A stretch of 64,000 nucleotides of DNA from Tubiluchus corallicola (Eukaryota; Priapulida; Priapulimorpha; Priapulimorphida; Tubiluchidae), in assembly GCA_030141605.1 (NCBI GenBank), contig JAQGDQ010000226.1:120001-184000 (forward strand). Reading direction: 5' to 3'. Every line of letters begins with the position of its first letter. Position 1 is the stretch's first letter. The position numbers were made by a program, and so were the translations under genes. Under the pieces are notes generated by a model. That model was given only the letters and a program-made list of their open reading frames with translations, was not told where the DNA came from and searched no databases. This document shows positions 1 through 11,499 of this stretch, in pieces.

Positions 1-1215
1 ATGGTACAGGTGATTGTTCCCTTGTGCAGTTTAAGCGGTAAAAATGATTTAACCTTGTCTACAAGAAGTGCTAAATAAAACAAAAATAAATAAAGATTGA
101 ATATAACATAGCATAACGTAACGTAACATAACATAACACAGCATATAATAACATAAAGTAACATAACATAACAAAGTGCAATATAACGCAAAAGACTCAT
201 GTAAGCACAAACATTCAATTTTAAACAGCTTAAACTGCCCAGGTTAAACTTTGTGAATGTAATAATAAAGAGGGGACGTATCAACTTTAATAAACACTAT
301 TTTGTTCTGTGCAGTAGTATCAGTGCTGAAGTAAAGTACACAATATTCTTACATCATAAAACAACATCAACTTTCAAATTTGAAAAAAAATAAGAACTAA
401 CTACTTCGAAACAGACAGCTTGGCCTTCATTAATTTTTAAAGGGTTCAGTTTTTCGTGAGGTTTTGTCACGTTTGATTCGACGGCATCATTTGCCTTCCC
501 TTTTTGTCTATTGTAACACCCACATTCGCAGTACAATTAGTACGTTTAAAGGAAAACCGGATGATTGTGTAAACATTAGTTCAGAATAAAGAATGCTCTA
601 AAATACTGAAAACTACAACAGTTTTTTTTAAATCGAACCTTAGATTAAATAATAATTACCTCGGATACTCAAATTTCATTAGACTTTCAAAGCTACGCGC
701 GGCTCAATGAATCTACTAAGATACGGTGCCTTTTCGTCACATGCGTGTGGCCGACAAATAGAAGGCGGTAGCATGATAACCATGAGCATGAACTGAAGTG
801 TTTGTTTCTGACGTCATTTGACGTAGAGCTCATTTTCGTGACATCATACATTTAAGCAGTAACACTTATGCAAACGTGCTTGATGCGCAAGGGAAGATGC
901 CTGCCATTGCACAAACTGTGGTTAGGTTCTGACGTAAGCAATAGCTGTGTTTGGTTGTCGTTAATTAACTTTCTAAGCTGATTATTCAAATACAAGAAAC
1001 AATTGCTAACTTTTATAGGCAAGAAAATGTATATTTTTGGAGGGTAAATAAAATGAGATTGAGTCTAAACACTCTTCTGCATGCTGTTTGTGAGTAAACT
1101 TGTGGGTTGAGGAGCAGCTAGACAGCACTGGTTGACTAACGTTTCATAATCACTCTATTACAGAGTAGGTATATAGCCTCATTTAAAAAACTCTCTTTCC
1201 TATAGAGGTACCTAC
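1..1215. other. GRK2/3 intron 4, left part (continues off the window)
   Basis: No coding sequence is recognised. Bases 1-100 repeat the unique sequence at about 3137-3242 (begins ATGGTACAGGTGATTGTTCC in both) and are followed, as there, by a degenerate ACATA array (about 100-180). This looks like a duplication with a spacing of about 3.1 kb. The remainder is AT-rich and unremarkable. Confidence 0.6.
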
Positions 1216-1317
1216 ATGCGAGTGAGCCAGCAACTCTTTCATTACGAAATTGTCGTAAACTTCTTTGGCGAATTTTCTTCTGTCGTCCACGGTATCCAGC
1301 CGCTCGTACTTTTTTAT
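1216..1317 (-). CDS. GRK2/3-like: GRK2/3-type GPCR kinase, coding exon 4 (RGS-homology domain)
   Basis: This is a 102-bp exon, exactly 34 codons, on the reverse strand. It reads IKKYERLDTVDDRRKFAKEV and then YDNFVMKELLAHSH, which aligns with the IKKYEKLET...MKELLACSH part of the GRK2 RGS-homology domain. The acceptor TTTTTTAG lies just above 1317. The donor GTAGGT is at plus 1210-1215. Exons 1-4 together encode about 122 residues of a protein that is normally about 690 long. The rest of the RGS domain, the AGC kinase domain and the PH domain should lie left of this window. I could not find the next exon (expected to begin PFS-like) in bases 1-1215. Confidence 0.93.
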
Positions 1318-2930
1318 CTAAAAAACATATGAAAATATTTATGTTTTATGTCTGAATTAGTAATGCTTTCAGCGTAAAGAGGTTACATTTTGTTATGCTT
1401 TAATAAAGTCGCTTTTATTACTTATTTGGTCAGATTGGAAAAGAACTTGGCCTTTTTAAATATTGTGAAAAGGAAAAAAGACGTATTTTTGTATATATCA
1501 CGTTACTCGCTGAGATTAAGTACTCAATGACAGTGCCACTCATTAATATGGAACAGATGCAGTGGGACTCCATCCTAATTCACTATTCAAAATGATCCTC
1601 AAAGACATAATACTTAATATGTCTTAGCCACAGTTGAATGAGTGTATAAGCCTCTCTCAGCGAGGCAGATAGAACAGTCTAGAAGCAGGTTTCCCACAAA
1701 CCACTCCTCCATTCGGCAACCAGGCCCGGCATTTGCTCAACTACGTACACGCTGCGGCCACTTAGTTATTTTACGTAAAGACCAGGTACGTCTATGCAGC
1801 AAATATATTAAAAACATGTGTCAACATTCACCGTTGCAGAACTACATGTGAATAAACCCTTATCCGCTTTTTTCTAGGTTCAGAAATAATGTTCCAAGAA
1901 CGAAAGGCGAGACGCCTGTTACAGATTTAGGCCTACGCTACTGACTAGCACACGCGCCCAATGGCACACATCTTTAGTAACCATGACAACTGACGAGCTA
2001 AACAGACACGCGAAAGCGCGGCAAGAGAGCACAAACATTGGCACAGGTAAATGCAACAGTGCTATGAATAGACACATTAGCAACAATAAGAAACATCGAT
2101 TATGAAAACACTGACAACAACACTGGCAACCTGCATGGTATCACCCATCTAATTTAGTCATAAATATAACAATGAATACGTGATGTACCCCGAACATCGC
2201 TTCCAAGGGTTACGATAATTACTGTCAGACGAGCTTAGACACTAGGGTAGTCCTAGGGTGCCTCTTTCTAGGATAAACAACAAGTACATCTAATAGGCGT
2301 GAGCGTCAAACATTCTAGTTTAAACGAGTTTTTGTAATTTGAATTCGACTCGAACCTAAAATTACAGAATTGGAATAATTCACCACATCAACCACATTAT
2401 GTTCGTTATCACTAAAACGTTTGAAACATCATGCAGTTTGCACAATTTAGCTGTGATTTCTGTACAAAATTTTCACTGTTTTTGCCGTTTTTTGCTGCAT
2501 AAGAAAACCAAGCATGTACACATACCTTGCGAGACTGCTTTTTATTAATAATTCGAAAATTTATTCGAAAATCTTCAAAAGTGATTTCAGATTCGATTCG
2601 GATTCGAAATTTTGAAATTCGGCACGATTCGAGTTCAAAAATCTCAAATTCAACTCGATCCAAATTCGCTTTCACATAGAGAATGCTCATCCCTAGCATC
2701 CATACACACGATTTCAAGTGACACCAACGAGCAGTAGACTTTCGCAAAATTAATATTAAAACTACCCTATAAAAAATAATATTATTTGACACGTTTCTGA
2801 TCCTTGGAACCAATCACGCGAAATTTTATAGCAAAACACTCGGAAAAAATTAGATGAAGTTCAGGTTTAGATGCCAATTTTAGTACTAAAAAGTTAAAAA
2901 AGGCAGAAACGTGTAGTGACGCGTACTTAC
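1318..2930. other. GRK2/3 intron 3
   Basis: A 1.6 kb intron between coding exons 3 and 4. It holds a diverged hAT-like element at about 2294-2695. I see nothing else identifiable. Confidence 0.8.
2294..2695. mobile_element. Diverged hAT-like non-autonomous element
   Basis: The left end TAGGCGTGAGCG and the right end GCTCATCCCTA form imperfect inverted repeats. They resemble the cleaner element at 37261-37635 (TAGGGGTGAGCAT). Both share internal runs of alternating TTCGAATTCG-like sequence. The flanks ACATCTAA and GCATCCAT are a weak 8-bp target-site duplication (5 of 8 match). It is best read as an old copy of the same family. Confidence 0.5.
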
Positions 2931-3004
2931 CTCCTCGTAGAAGAATATTTGAGGGACAGGTTCATCACAGAAATTGGTACAGAACTCTTTGAACAACAGA
3001 TAAC
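2931..3004 (-). CDS. GRK2/3-like: GRK2/3-type GPCR kinase, coding exon 3 (RGS-homology domain)
   Basis: This is a 74-bp internal exon on the reverse strand. After the split glycine it reads YLLFKEFCTNFCDEPVPQIF then FYEE, matching the first helices of the RGS-homology domain of GRK2/3 (family pattern GYLLFxxFCxxxxEExxPxxxFYEE). The acceptor is TGATTTCAG (plus side 3005 upward) and the donor is GTAAGTACGC (plus 2921-2930). It ends in phase 0 and joins cleanly to exon 4. In known GRK2 this domain binds G-alpha-q. Confidence 0.93.
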
Positions 3005-3242
3005 CTGAAATCAGATTGACAAATCAGGTAAATTACGGCACTTAGTAGGTCATTGCAATAACACAGGCGTAAAATAGGAAGCTTAGAAGAAGAATCCAGA
3101 ATTTCACATTTAATATTCTTAAGACGATCAATTTCAGATGGTACAGGTGATTGTTCCATTATGCAGTTTAAGTGGTAAACAAGTAATGATAAAACTGTGT
3201 CTACGAGAAGAGCTAAATAAAACAAAAAATAAATAACTATTG

Positions 3243-3785
3243 AACATAACATAACATAACATAACATAACATAACATAACATAACATAACATAACATAAC
3301 GTAACATAACATAACACAGCATAACATGACATAACATAACAAAGTGTGATATAACATAAGATAACAAAACACAACACAACGTAGCATAACATAACATAAC
3401 ATAACATAAAGTAATACAACATGAAATGATAAAACACAACATAACATAACATAACATACCGTAACATAACATAACAAAGTATAATATAACAAAGTAACAT
3501 AACATAACATAAAATAAGATAACATAATGTAACGTAACGTAACGTAACACAACATAACCAAGTAACATAACATAACGTAATGTACCGTAACATAACATAA
3601 CAAAACAAAGTATAATATAACAAAGTAACATAACATAACATAACATAACATAACATAACATAACATAACATAACATAACATAACATAACATAACATAACA
3701 TAACATAACATAACATAACATAACATAACATAACATAACATAACACAAAACAACACAACACAACACAACATAACATAACATAATA
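3243..3785. repeat. ACATA pentanucleotide array
   Basis: About 540 bp of near-perfect ACATA units, with interrupted variant blocks in the middle (about 3330-3620). Because five bases per unit leaves all reverse frames free of stops, several long MLCYV-type reading frames appear here. They are artefacts. A shorter degenerate tract of the same unit is at about 100-180, behind a copy of the same unique flank. Confidence 0.95.
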
Positions 3786-5653
3786 TAATATATAATAAGT
3801 TCAGATACAATAACTTTAATAAAAGCGTGGGGAAAAGTGTAGAAAAAGGCAAACCTTATCCCCTTTCAAACATTGATGTTATTAAAAACTAAAAGAAAAT
3901 CCTGAAAAGTTCTAAGGACGTTTTTCTAAATGTGGCCAACCTAACCACTTTATCAATTTTTCCACTTCTAAAATAGAAAATTAACATTAAGAGGCAATTA
4001 ACAGGCAAACTAGTTGGACTCCAGGAATTAGCTTTTGTCATTTCCGTTTCAAAAATGGCTGACACACAACCACAAGAAAACAGCTCTCTCTCTCTCTCTC
4101 ACAATTTTAACAAAAAATTTATCACAAAAACAAAAAGCAAATTATTTCTATCAATTTGACCTTCATTTCTCTTCACTCTTTCTCGCCTCTTCTCTCTGTC
4201 CTGCTCCCACTTTCTCTCTTCCGTTGTTCTATTCCGTCCCATGAAATTTATTACTAAAAGCAACTGCATCTAATTTACATGCAGCCATTACCGTACCCAT
4301 TGAAACTATACTCAAGCGTCGTTAAATGGGTCACATTTCGGATGGAAATAAATTTTTCGAAAAACAAATGCCTAGTGGTTATTCTGGGGACCACGGTGGT
4401 CAAAATGATGCATGAAAGGTATGCATGTCCAAGTCCAGAGACGTCGATTACTCCATTACAATAGTCATAAGTCATTCATTTCACCATTACACATTTACAA
4501 TAGTTTCGTGTACAATACATAGTGAAAAGGCCTACAATGAACATAATACAAATAAGTTTTATTGTTTCTGCACTAGAAAAGCCTCGCACACTGTTCACCT
4601 ATATACAAATGTAAATGTGTTGTGGGCAATCAAAAAGCAGGGCTTGTTAGATTGTCCTTCATAGTGAAAGAAAAAAAAGTAATGAAAATTATCTGAAAAT
4701 TTGAAGTGAATCGTATGATAAAGAAAACATTAGTGCTACAGAATGGAATGATATAATGAATGAAGTTCATATATGAGATGACACAATAGAAAATGTTTAC
4801 AAATAGTTTCAAATTATAAAACATGATCCAACCATTTCCCCTTTGTGTAATGAATTGTGATAAAACATAATTATTAGACATTAGAAAATGTCGTCTCACG
4901 CAGGCGTGAGACTGGGACGTCACACACTAATGTATGATGAGGACTGCAGCTGCGGCCCGGCAGATCAGCTGCCGTATATTACAGCCTTAATTAATGGGAT
5001 CTCAGACAGCTGCGGGAAGATTATGATGTCAGCCTCGTAAGGGTTTATGAACATGTGACGTCTTCTTCATTTTTGCTCGATATTTACAGCTGTGGATCTG
5101 GTTGCAAAAGGAACAGATTCAGCAAGGATTGAACTACAGCTTCCTATAGGAACTCAGCATCCTGTGAACAGCTAATGAAGTTCCTGCTCGTGAGAAGAAA
5201 GCTCAAGATCATCAGCAACACTGTAGCTTGGTCTAAGATGCTAAACTGTTGCTAGGTAACTGGAGAGTCTAGAGTGTGTGGTTGTCACAAAACATGTTTG
5301 GACTCCAAGGTTTTGCCCTATATTAACTTTCATTACATTTAATTTCAATTTTGAATTTTTTGGAGTTTGCCTTGTTTATACACACTTTTGTCTTGTTTAT
5401 GCGCTGTCTTTTTCAAACGTAGTTTTACTGTACGCTCTGTATTTTAGTTTTCAGTGTAACGTCTGTCTTTTTTACCTCTGACATTGCTGTTATCCTTTTA
5501 ACCTATTGCAGTCTTTATATTTGTCTTTTGTCTTTCTACCCACTGACAGTTTTACTATAGATTTCTTTCTTATATGCATTCTACTGTTGCCTTTTCTCTT
5601 ACTGACTTTTTTGCTGTTTGACTTTTTTACTTATTTTTGTTATTTGGTTTCTT

Positions 5654-6158
5654 ATTGCTGTAAGCGCAGTTTAAAAGACTCACGGTTAATAGACTCAATC
5701 ACTTAATTGCCTCAAAAATGCCTTGGAACGGGCTGCTTCTATTCAAATATACATAAAAACTATCAGTAATTGGCTCAAATAACTCCGCATAATTGACTCA
5801 ATATTCTTCCTTCACCTACATAAAATGTATGTATGTGCCCAGAGAACCTTTCCTACTTTTATGTCATCTTTACTTCCCTTTTGTGCACCATGTACGCAGA
5901 AACAATCATGTTAAGTACCGTTTTGTTTGTAAGCAGGTACGTTTATCATGCACTAATACGCTAGTTTTTAACTGCACAAAGGAATTTAGGGAATAATTCA
6001 TTTCTAAAATTCATTAAAAAGCTTTGCAGCGCATACTAAGCTGATGACTCATACTTCTATACCAGTAATACTACACCCATCCGATAATAGGTTCAGTCGG
6101 TTAATTGGGCCGAAACACGTCGGACCCAAAGTGAGTCTATTAAGCGGCGCCTACTGTA
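5654..6158. mobile_element. Pogo/Tigger-like non-autonomous element (diverged)
   Basis: The ends are imperfect inverted repeats. The left side reads TGTAAGCGCAGTTTAAAAGA followed by CTCAC. The reversed right side reads CAGTAGGCGCCGCTTAATAG followed by ACTCAC. No transposase is seen. The CAGTAG...GCTTAATAGACTC style of terminus is common among pogo/Tigger-type elements, which is an inference from the termini only. Confidence 0.45.
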
Positions 6159-6591
6159 TTGTGTTTCTTACAATTGTCATTTTGACTTTTCTGTTTTTTC
6201 CCTACTCCTGAAGGCAAAACATGTTTCTCCTTAATCACACTTTGGACCTCAGCAAACAATACAAGCATAGAGGCAAACGACATCGGAGATGCTTCGTAAC
6301 TGAAACCGTGTTTTCATTATCATTGTACCCAAAATGACAAAAACACTGTGAGACCAATAAGGGAAATCTTATTCCCTTGTAAAAGAACTAGAAGAAATCA
6401 ACTGATGATGTAATTTAAAAACTTAGCAAGAAATTAAATTAAACTCTAGGCCTGGGTATATAAAGCTTCCCGAAATGCCTTTCAATACATATAATTATCT
6501 GAAACTTTGCCAAATGAAATTAAATTTTCGATGACATTATAAACATATGCTTAGTGCAGGTGTATAATTAATATATATAAACACACACACG

Positions 6592-6911
6592 TACAGAGTA
6601 TGTATTAAATTACACGCTATTGCAAAATTAGTCCACAAATAATTATGGCTATTTTAATCGAGATTTGATCGTACTAAATGTTTACCTTTATACAAGTTCA
6701 ATCACCTTTAAATTGATGCACAGGCTTTACTTTTCTTTTTTTGTACAAATGGAAAAGTGAAAAAAAAGAAAATTAAAGCCTGTGCATCAATTTAAAGGTG
6801 ATTGAACTTGTATAAAGGTAAACATTTAGTACGATCAAATCTCGATTAAAATAGCCATAATTATTTGTGGACTAATTTTGCAATAGCGTGTAATTTAATA
6901 CATACTCTGTA
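6592..6911. repeat. Near-perfect 320-bp palindrome
   Basis: Two inverted arms of about 151 bp (6592-6742 and 6760-6911) flank a loop of about 17 bp. I see roughly one mismatch near the centre. Pairing continues outside into CA/TG runs with a further mismatch. There is no coding content. It could be a foldback MITE or a recent inverted duplication. Confidence 0.9.
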
Positions 6912-6912
6912 T

Positions 6913-6957
6913 GTGTGTGTGCGTGCGTGCGCGCGTGCATGCGTGCGTGTGTGTGTA
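6913..6957. repeat. TG/CG microsatellite
   Basis: Alternating purine-pyrimidine TGTG/CGTG/CGCG sequence directly beside the right arm of the palindrome. Confidence 0.85.
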
Positions 6958-7329
6958 AGATATATATACATAATAAATAATAATAATAATAATTCCCTTA
7001 ATAAGTAAAGAGAGCAGCAACTTAGTATAGCATCATCTCGGCTTTGAACAAGATTTTATATCGTAATTCCACTTAATTAGGTACATTGTGTCATGATATT
7101 TATATCTCGCATAAATTTGCCTGAAGCACAAGGCAAAACAACAAGTGCATCTTATAGGGTGAAATATCTTCAGCTATTTTTCATTTAAAGAACTTTTCGG
7201 AATTATGGTCCAATTGAAATTCAAATTTTTTGAATTTGCCTGGAAATGTTAGTGTTTTTTATTGTATTTAATAATCTTGTATATGATTTTTACATGCTGC
7301 CTTTTTTGATCTTCACCACGATTATATTA

Positions 7330-8056
7330 GACCCATACGAACTAGCATCGCCTGAAAACTGTGATTATATCTGCATTGGCATTAGGGTGTTAGACCTATA
7401 CGAACTAGCATCGCCTGAAAACTGTGATTATATCTGCATTGGCATTAGGGTGTTAAACCCGTACGAACTAGCATCGCCTGAAAACTGTGATTATATCTGC
7501 ATTGGCATTAGGGTGTTAGACCCATACGAACTAGCATCGCCTAAAAACTGTGATTATATCTGCATTGGTATTAGGGTGTGAGACCCATACGAACTAGCAT
7601 CGCCTATAAACTGTGATTATATCTGCATTGGCATTAGGGTGTTAGACCCATACGAACTAGCATCGCCTGAAAACTGTGATTATATCTCCATTGGTATTAG
7701 GGTGTTAGACCCATACGAACTAGCATCGCCTGAAAACTGTGATTATATCTGCATTGGCATTAGGGTGTTAGACCCATACGAACTAGCATCGCCTATAAAC
7801 TGTGATTATATCTGCATTGGCATTAGGGTGTGAGACACATACGAACTAGCATCGCCTGAAAACTGTGATTATATTTGGATTGGCATTAGGGTGTTAGACC
7901 CATACGAACTAGCATCGCCTATAAACTGTGATTATATCTGCATTGGCGTTAGGGTGTTAGACCCATACGAACTAGCATCGCCTATAAACTGCGATTATAT
8001 TTGGATAGACATTAGGGTGTTAAACCCGTACGAACTAGCACCGCCTGAAAACTGTG
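7330..8056. repeat. 63-bp minisatellite, about 11.5 units
   Basis: The unit begins GACCCATACGAACTAGCATC and ends CATTAGGGTGTTA. At 63 bp it preserves one reading frame with a 21-residue period (LDPYELASPENC...). That frame is broken by TGA at two identical unit positions (about 7579 and 7832). There is no start, splice or domain evidence of coding, so I treat the open frame as a by-product of the unit length. Confidence 0.9.
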
Positions 8057-8922
8057 TCTCTACCAGACTCTGTTGACCGCTTCTAATGGACGTGACTGCC
8101 AGGCCCCTAGACTGCTTCTAATGCCTCCACATCTCATTAACTACAGTAAATTGAACACAGTTTCATGGTTTCGGAGTGCAGACGACTCATAAACTGCTAC
8201 GGTTTAGAAGCCTGCGTCCGCGTAACCTGATTTGACCACGTTGGAAACCTGACATCGCTTGACATTTACACTAGACTCTACTGTGTATTATTGACAATAT
8301 AGCGCGAAAGCCATATAGCGTGCATCGGGTTTGCCAATGCCAATATTTGCCTCTCTAACGTGTTCCTGATATACAATATAACCTACATTAATAGGCCAGG
8401 GTAGAATAAAACAGCCGGAGCTTGTCTTTACCGCGTTAACAATGCAAGTATTGACGCGTACAATGCATATTTCATGAGTGGCAAATAAACATGTTCGAAT
8501 TGAACGTGCAGTGGGTAATGAACATTGGTCTGTTTTGCAAAATTTGTAAATTTCAAAAATGTTATACGATCTCACATTCTTGTCCTTATCTTAAAAAACA
8601 AATTAGTACATACTCTTGTAAAAACTATTTCTTCTCGGTATTTTAAATTTCGTGTCAATCATCCCCACACAAATCTCTGATAGATGTTGAATTATTATTG
8701 GCAGGTCTATCAACAGTACTATCTTTTTCGAAAATATGAACTTCGTCCTCTTTGGTAAACGGTTAATTCTTTGGGTTTTTTGCTTCTGGCAACCATTAGA
8801 AAATTCTTTCTTTAAAATTTTTACTACATTTTTCAAAACATTACACGTCAATGTACATTGTATTTGTTATTCACTGTACAGCTTTGTATTACTCGAGTTT
8901 TATATAACACTATTTTATGTAA

Positions 8923-9060
8923 GTGTGTTAAGCAGAAAAAGACGTAGAGGAGAAACTGTTTGTAGTGTGTTAAGCAGAAAAAGACGTAGCGGAGAAACTG
9001 TTTGTAGTGTGTTAAGTAGAAACAGATCGAGGGGAAAAACTGTTTGTAGTGTGTTGTCAG
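8923..9060. repeat. 42-bp tandem repeat, about 3.3 units
   Basis: The unit begins TGTTAAGCAGAAAAAGACGT and ends with AGAAACTGTTTGTAGTG. Short reading frames across it on both strands are shadows of the repeat. Confidence 0.8.
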
Positions 9061-9659
9061 AAATGTCACACATCGAAAAATTATTGAGGTTTGAGTCTAA
9101 AAGTGTCAGTATTCATAGAATGGCAACACTGTCTAGCAATAAACCTGCTAGCAACACCATTAAGTTACTAGACTAGAAACATGATTCTGAGGTAAGAACA
9201 CAAAAATGTTGCAGCACCGTATTTATTTGTCACAACAATGTTTTATTATTTTATCTAACACTAGGTGGCTCTGATCAAAACTTGCCGTATCGTAAAAACC
9301 CAAAAACTGAAAAAGTGATTACAATATCAAATAGTTTCGCGAGTAAAAACTCGATAATCAGAATTCACAAATGGAGGTTTACACGATTTTTTACCCTATC
9401 CGACTGGTTAGCTAAACAGCACACACATGTGTAGCCGTTTAGTCAGATGTGTGGTGCGTATTTTGCACCAGTTTGTTTATTGTTGTTTAACTGGCGCTAC
9501 AACGGAAAGTGATTAAGCCATCAACAGAGCAAATAGCTGAAAGTCAAAAGGCAAACCAGTTCCTCATACTTGCCATAGCAGTTTTACTCCATATTCTTTT
9601 GCTGAAGAGTACATGCTTAACTAGGAAAGTGTGGAGTGTTGCAATTTGTCAATAGGCGA

Positions 9660-10180
9660 TCGTCACTCTGTCTGTCTGTCTGTCTTGACTCTCTCTTTCA
9701 GTCCATCTTGTCTCTCTCTCAAGCTTCTCTCTCATCCTCTCTACCCCTTTCTCTCCATCTCTGTCTCCCCTCTCTCTCTCTCTCCCGCTCTCTCGTTTCT
9801 CTTCTCTCTCTCTCCCTCTCTCTTTCTCTCTCCTCTCACTCTCTCTGTCTGTCTTGACTCTCTCTTTCACTTCATCTTGTCTCTCCCTCATAGCTTCTCT
9901 CTCATCCTCTCTGCCACTTTCTTCCCCTTCTCTCCCTCGCTCTTTCTTTTCTTATATCCTCTCACTCACTCATTCGCCATTTGTCTCTCTCTCTCCCCAA
10001 AATAAAAGATTTATTTATTTATTCCCTCTCTCCCTACTACTTTTTCTTCTTTCTCTCCCCCTCTCTCAAGCACACCCTCTCTACCCCTGTCATTTCATTT
10101 TGCTTGTGCACTGCCAGCCTTCTTTCATTCACAGTTTTTTCTTTAGTTTCTCTTTATCTTGTTCCTTCTTGTCTTTCTCT
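9660..10180. repeat. CT-rich low-complexity tract
   Basis: Pyrimidine-rich CTCTCT/CTGTCT sequence on the plus strand ends about 200 bp before GRK2 exon 2. It produces spurious Ser/Leu-rich and Arg/Glu-rich frames. Confidence 0.9.
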
Positions 10181-10373
10181 AATTTGTAGTTCTCGCCAAG
10201 TACTCTCCGTTTCACATTCACCGTCAATCGATCCCATCACTTCTCATGCATACTACTATTTCTTTTTGCAGTTATCATTTTCAATTTCCAAGTACGCCTA
10301 TTTTCCCACCACGTGTGGATACTCAAAAATCCTAAGATGTCGGAATAGCAGAATCAAGAGAATGTTTGCTTAC

Positions 10374-10450
10374 CCAGCTTTTGAGAAAAGATTTTATCGA
10401 ATGTTATGTCTCCGAGTTTCTCCATGTACTTATGCATCACGCTCTTCACA
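10374..10450 (-). CDS. GRK2/3-like: GRK2/3-type GPCR kinase, coding exon 2
   Basis: This is a 77-bp internal exon, one base + 25 codons + one base. The reverse strand encodes VKSVMHKYMEKLGDITFDK followed by IFSQKL, the stretch just before and into the RGS-homology domain of GRK2/3. The acceptor is TTTATTGCAG (plus 10451-10460 reversed). The donor is GTAAGC (plus 10368-10373). The entering phase (completes AG|T, Ser) matches exon 1 and the leaving phase (G|GT, Gly) matches exon 3. It is too short to be found as an open reading frame, and was recognised from the family sequence and the splice sites. Confidence 0.93.
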
Positions 10451-10530
10451 CTGCAATAAAACAACTGCTTGTTAAAATTCCAGTTAGATTAGGTTTTCTT
10501 TTGCAAATTAATTGAATTGGTTCTTGGATA

Positions 10531-10915
10531 TTAAAGGAAAACGGGGTGATTTTTCGCATACTATCCCTTATCGAAGTACAGTAAAAAGTATACATTTTAA
10601 CACCTATAATAACACCAAAATGTGTCTGATAATTAAATTACAGGTTTTTTAAAATGGCGATTGAGCCCAACTAGTGATGACTCATAAACTAACATAATCT
10701 TCAACAGCACAAACATTCCATGAGAGTGTTTGCAATTGTTTGTGAAAGCGAAGCTTGAAGTACGGTGCTACTGTAAGAGATTCAGCGTGATGTACGAAAA
10801 CCCGGCAAAGTTTTAGTTTAGAATTCAATTTTCAAGTTAACCGCAATGCTCAGGCATGAGCTCTCGAACGTGTGTACTACGTCACAACCGAACACCTTTG
10901 AATTTTGCAATACTT
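10531..10915 (+). repeat. Dispersed repeat family R1, copy 1
   Basis: It begins TTAAAGGAAAACGGGGTGAT and aligns over its length with 13273-13660 (same strand) and with 34740-35110 (inverted). Shared blocks include CTGATAATTAAATTA, GCTACTGTAAGA and CATGAGCT..CGAACGTGTGTA. No coding frame is conserved. It is probably a non-autonomous DNA element of unknown class. Confidence 0.8.
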
Positions 10916-11263
10916 CTGTACTGATTTGTACAAATACTATTTCCCTACAAACTTTATTCTAAGTGCAGGGTGTCTACAAAGTTTATTTACGATTGTGAAA
11001 ATATATTAACGAAAAGCATGTTTTATAGCCACGGTTATAACGAGGTACAGAGTACTTCTCAAAGTTTGCACTGCTTTGCCAATCACCAATGCGTGGCCAA
11101 GATTAGCTGCAGTAACACACTACTGCATTGTACACTATTCCTCATTGTGGGCGACGTCGCAAAATTTTAGGATTTTCAGTTTTCACTGGGGTTTTCTGAA
11201 TCATTTGTATCCACAAGAGATGATATGAATTACCATTCAAATTTACATTGAAAACTTAATAAC

Positions 11264-11490
11264 TCAGCTGGCCACATGGCTTTGATGCTGAGCCCTCAAT
11301 TGGCTTTTGAAGATACTAACATTTGAGGCACTAATCATATCGTCTGGCAAGGCATTCCAACAGGGAATAACTCTTTCGGTGAGACAATGACCTTTTATGT
11401 TAGCATGATAGAAACCCTGGAACGGTTTCATCGAATGTCCATCGTAGCTCGTAGTGATGACGAGTCGGGAGGAAGAAGACAACGAGGCTT
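11264..11490 (-). pseudogene. LINE reverse-transcriptase ORF, C-terminal remnant
   Basis: The reverse strand encodes a segment containing TERVIPCWNALPDDMISASN and then VSIFKSQLRAQ. This is the typical C-terminal signature of non-LTR retrotransposon polyproteins (xxRVxxxWNxLPxxVVxAxSxxxFKxxLD). It stops at 11264. The upstream part has been lost, and the frame runs straight into the 44-bp tandem array, so this is a 5'-truncated dead copy. Confidence 0.8.
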
Positions 11491-11499
11491 GACAAATAC

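Larger units (their letters stand above)
3005..10373. other. GRK2/3 intron 2
   Basis: A 7.4 kb intron. Separately listed contents are the ACATA array, a pogo-like element (about 5654-6158), a long palindrome (6592-6911), a 63-bp array (7330-8056), a 42-bp array (8923-9060) and a pyrimidine tract (9660-10180). A less AT-rich block at about 4900-5280 has short open stretches but no recognisable product. Between these I see only AT-rich sequence. Confidence 0.8.

Noticed and set aside
2965-3852. Long reverse-strand frames of 179-295 codons (MLCYV repeats)
   Set aside because: Produced by the ACATA pentanucleotide array, which lacks stops in all three reverse frames; not genes.
4900-5280. Less AT-rich block with the short open stretch DEDCSCGPADQLPYITALIN
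   Set aside because: Considered as a LINE zinc-knuckle remnant, but the spacing of Cys/His does not fit and flanks do not support it.
9631-10475. Overlapping Ser/Leu-rich frames on the plus strand and an Arg/Glu-rich frame on the minus strand
   Set aside because: Low-complexity CT tract; the only real coding sequence nearby is the 77-bp GRK2/3 exon on the opposite strand.
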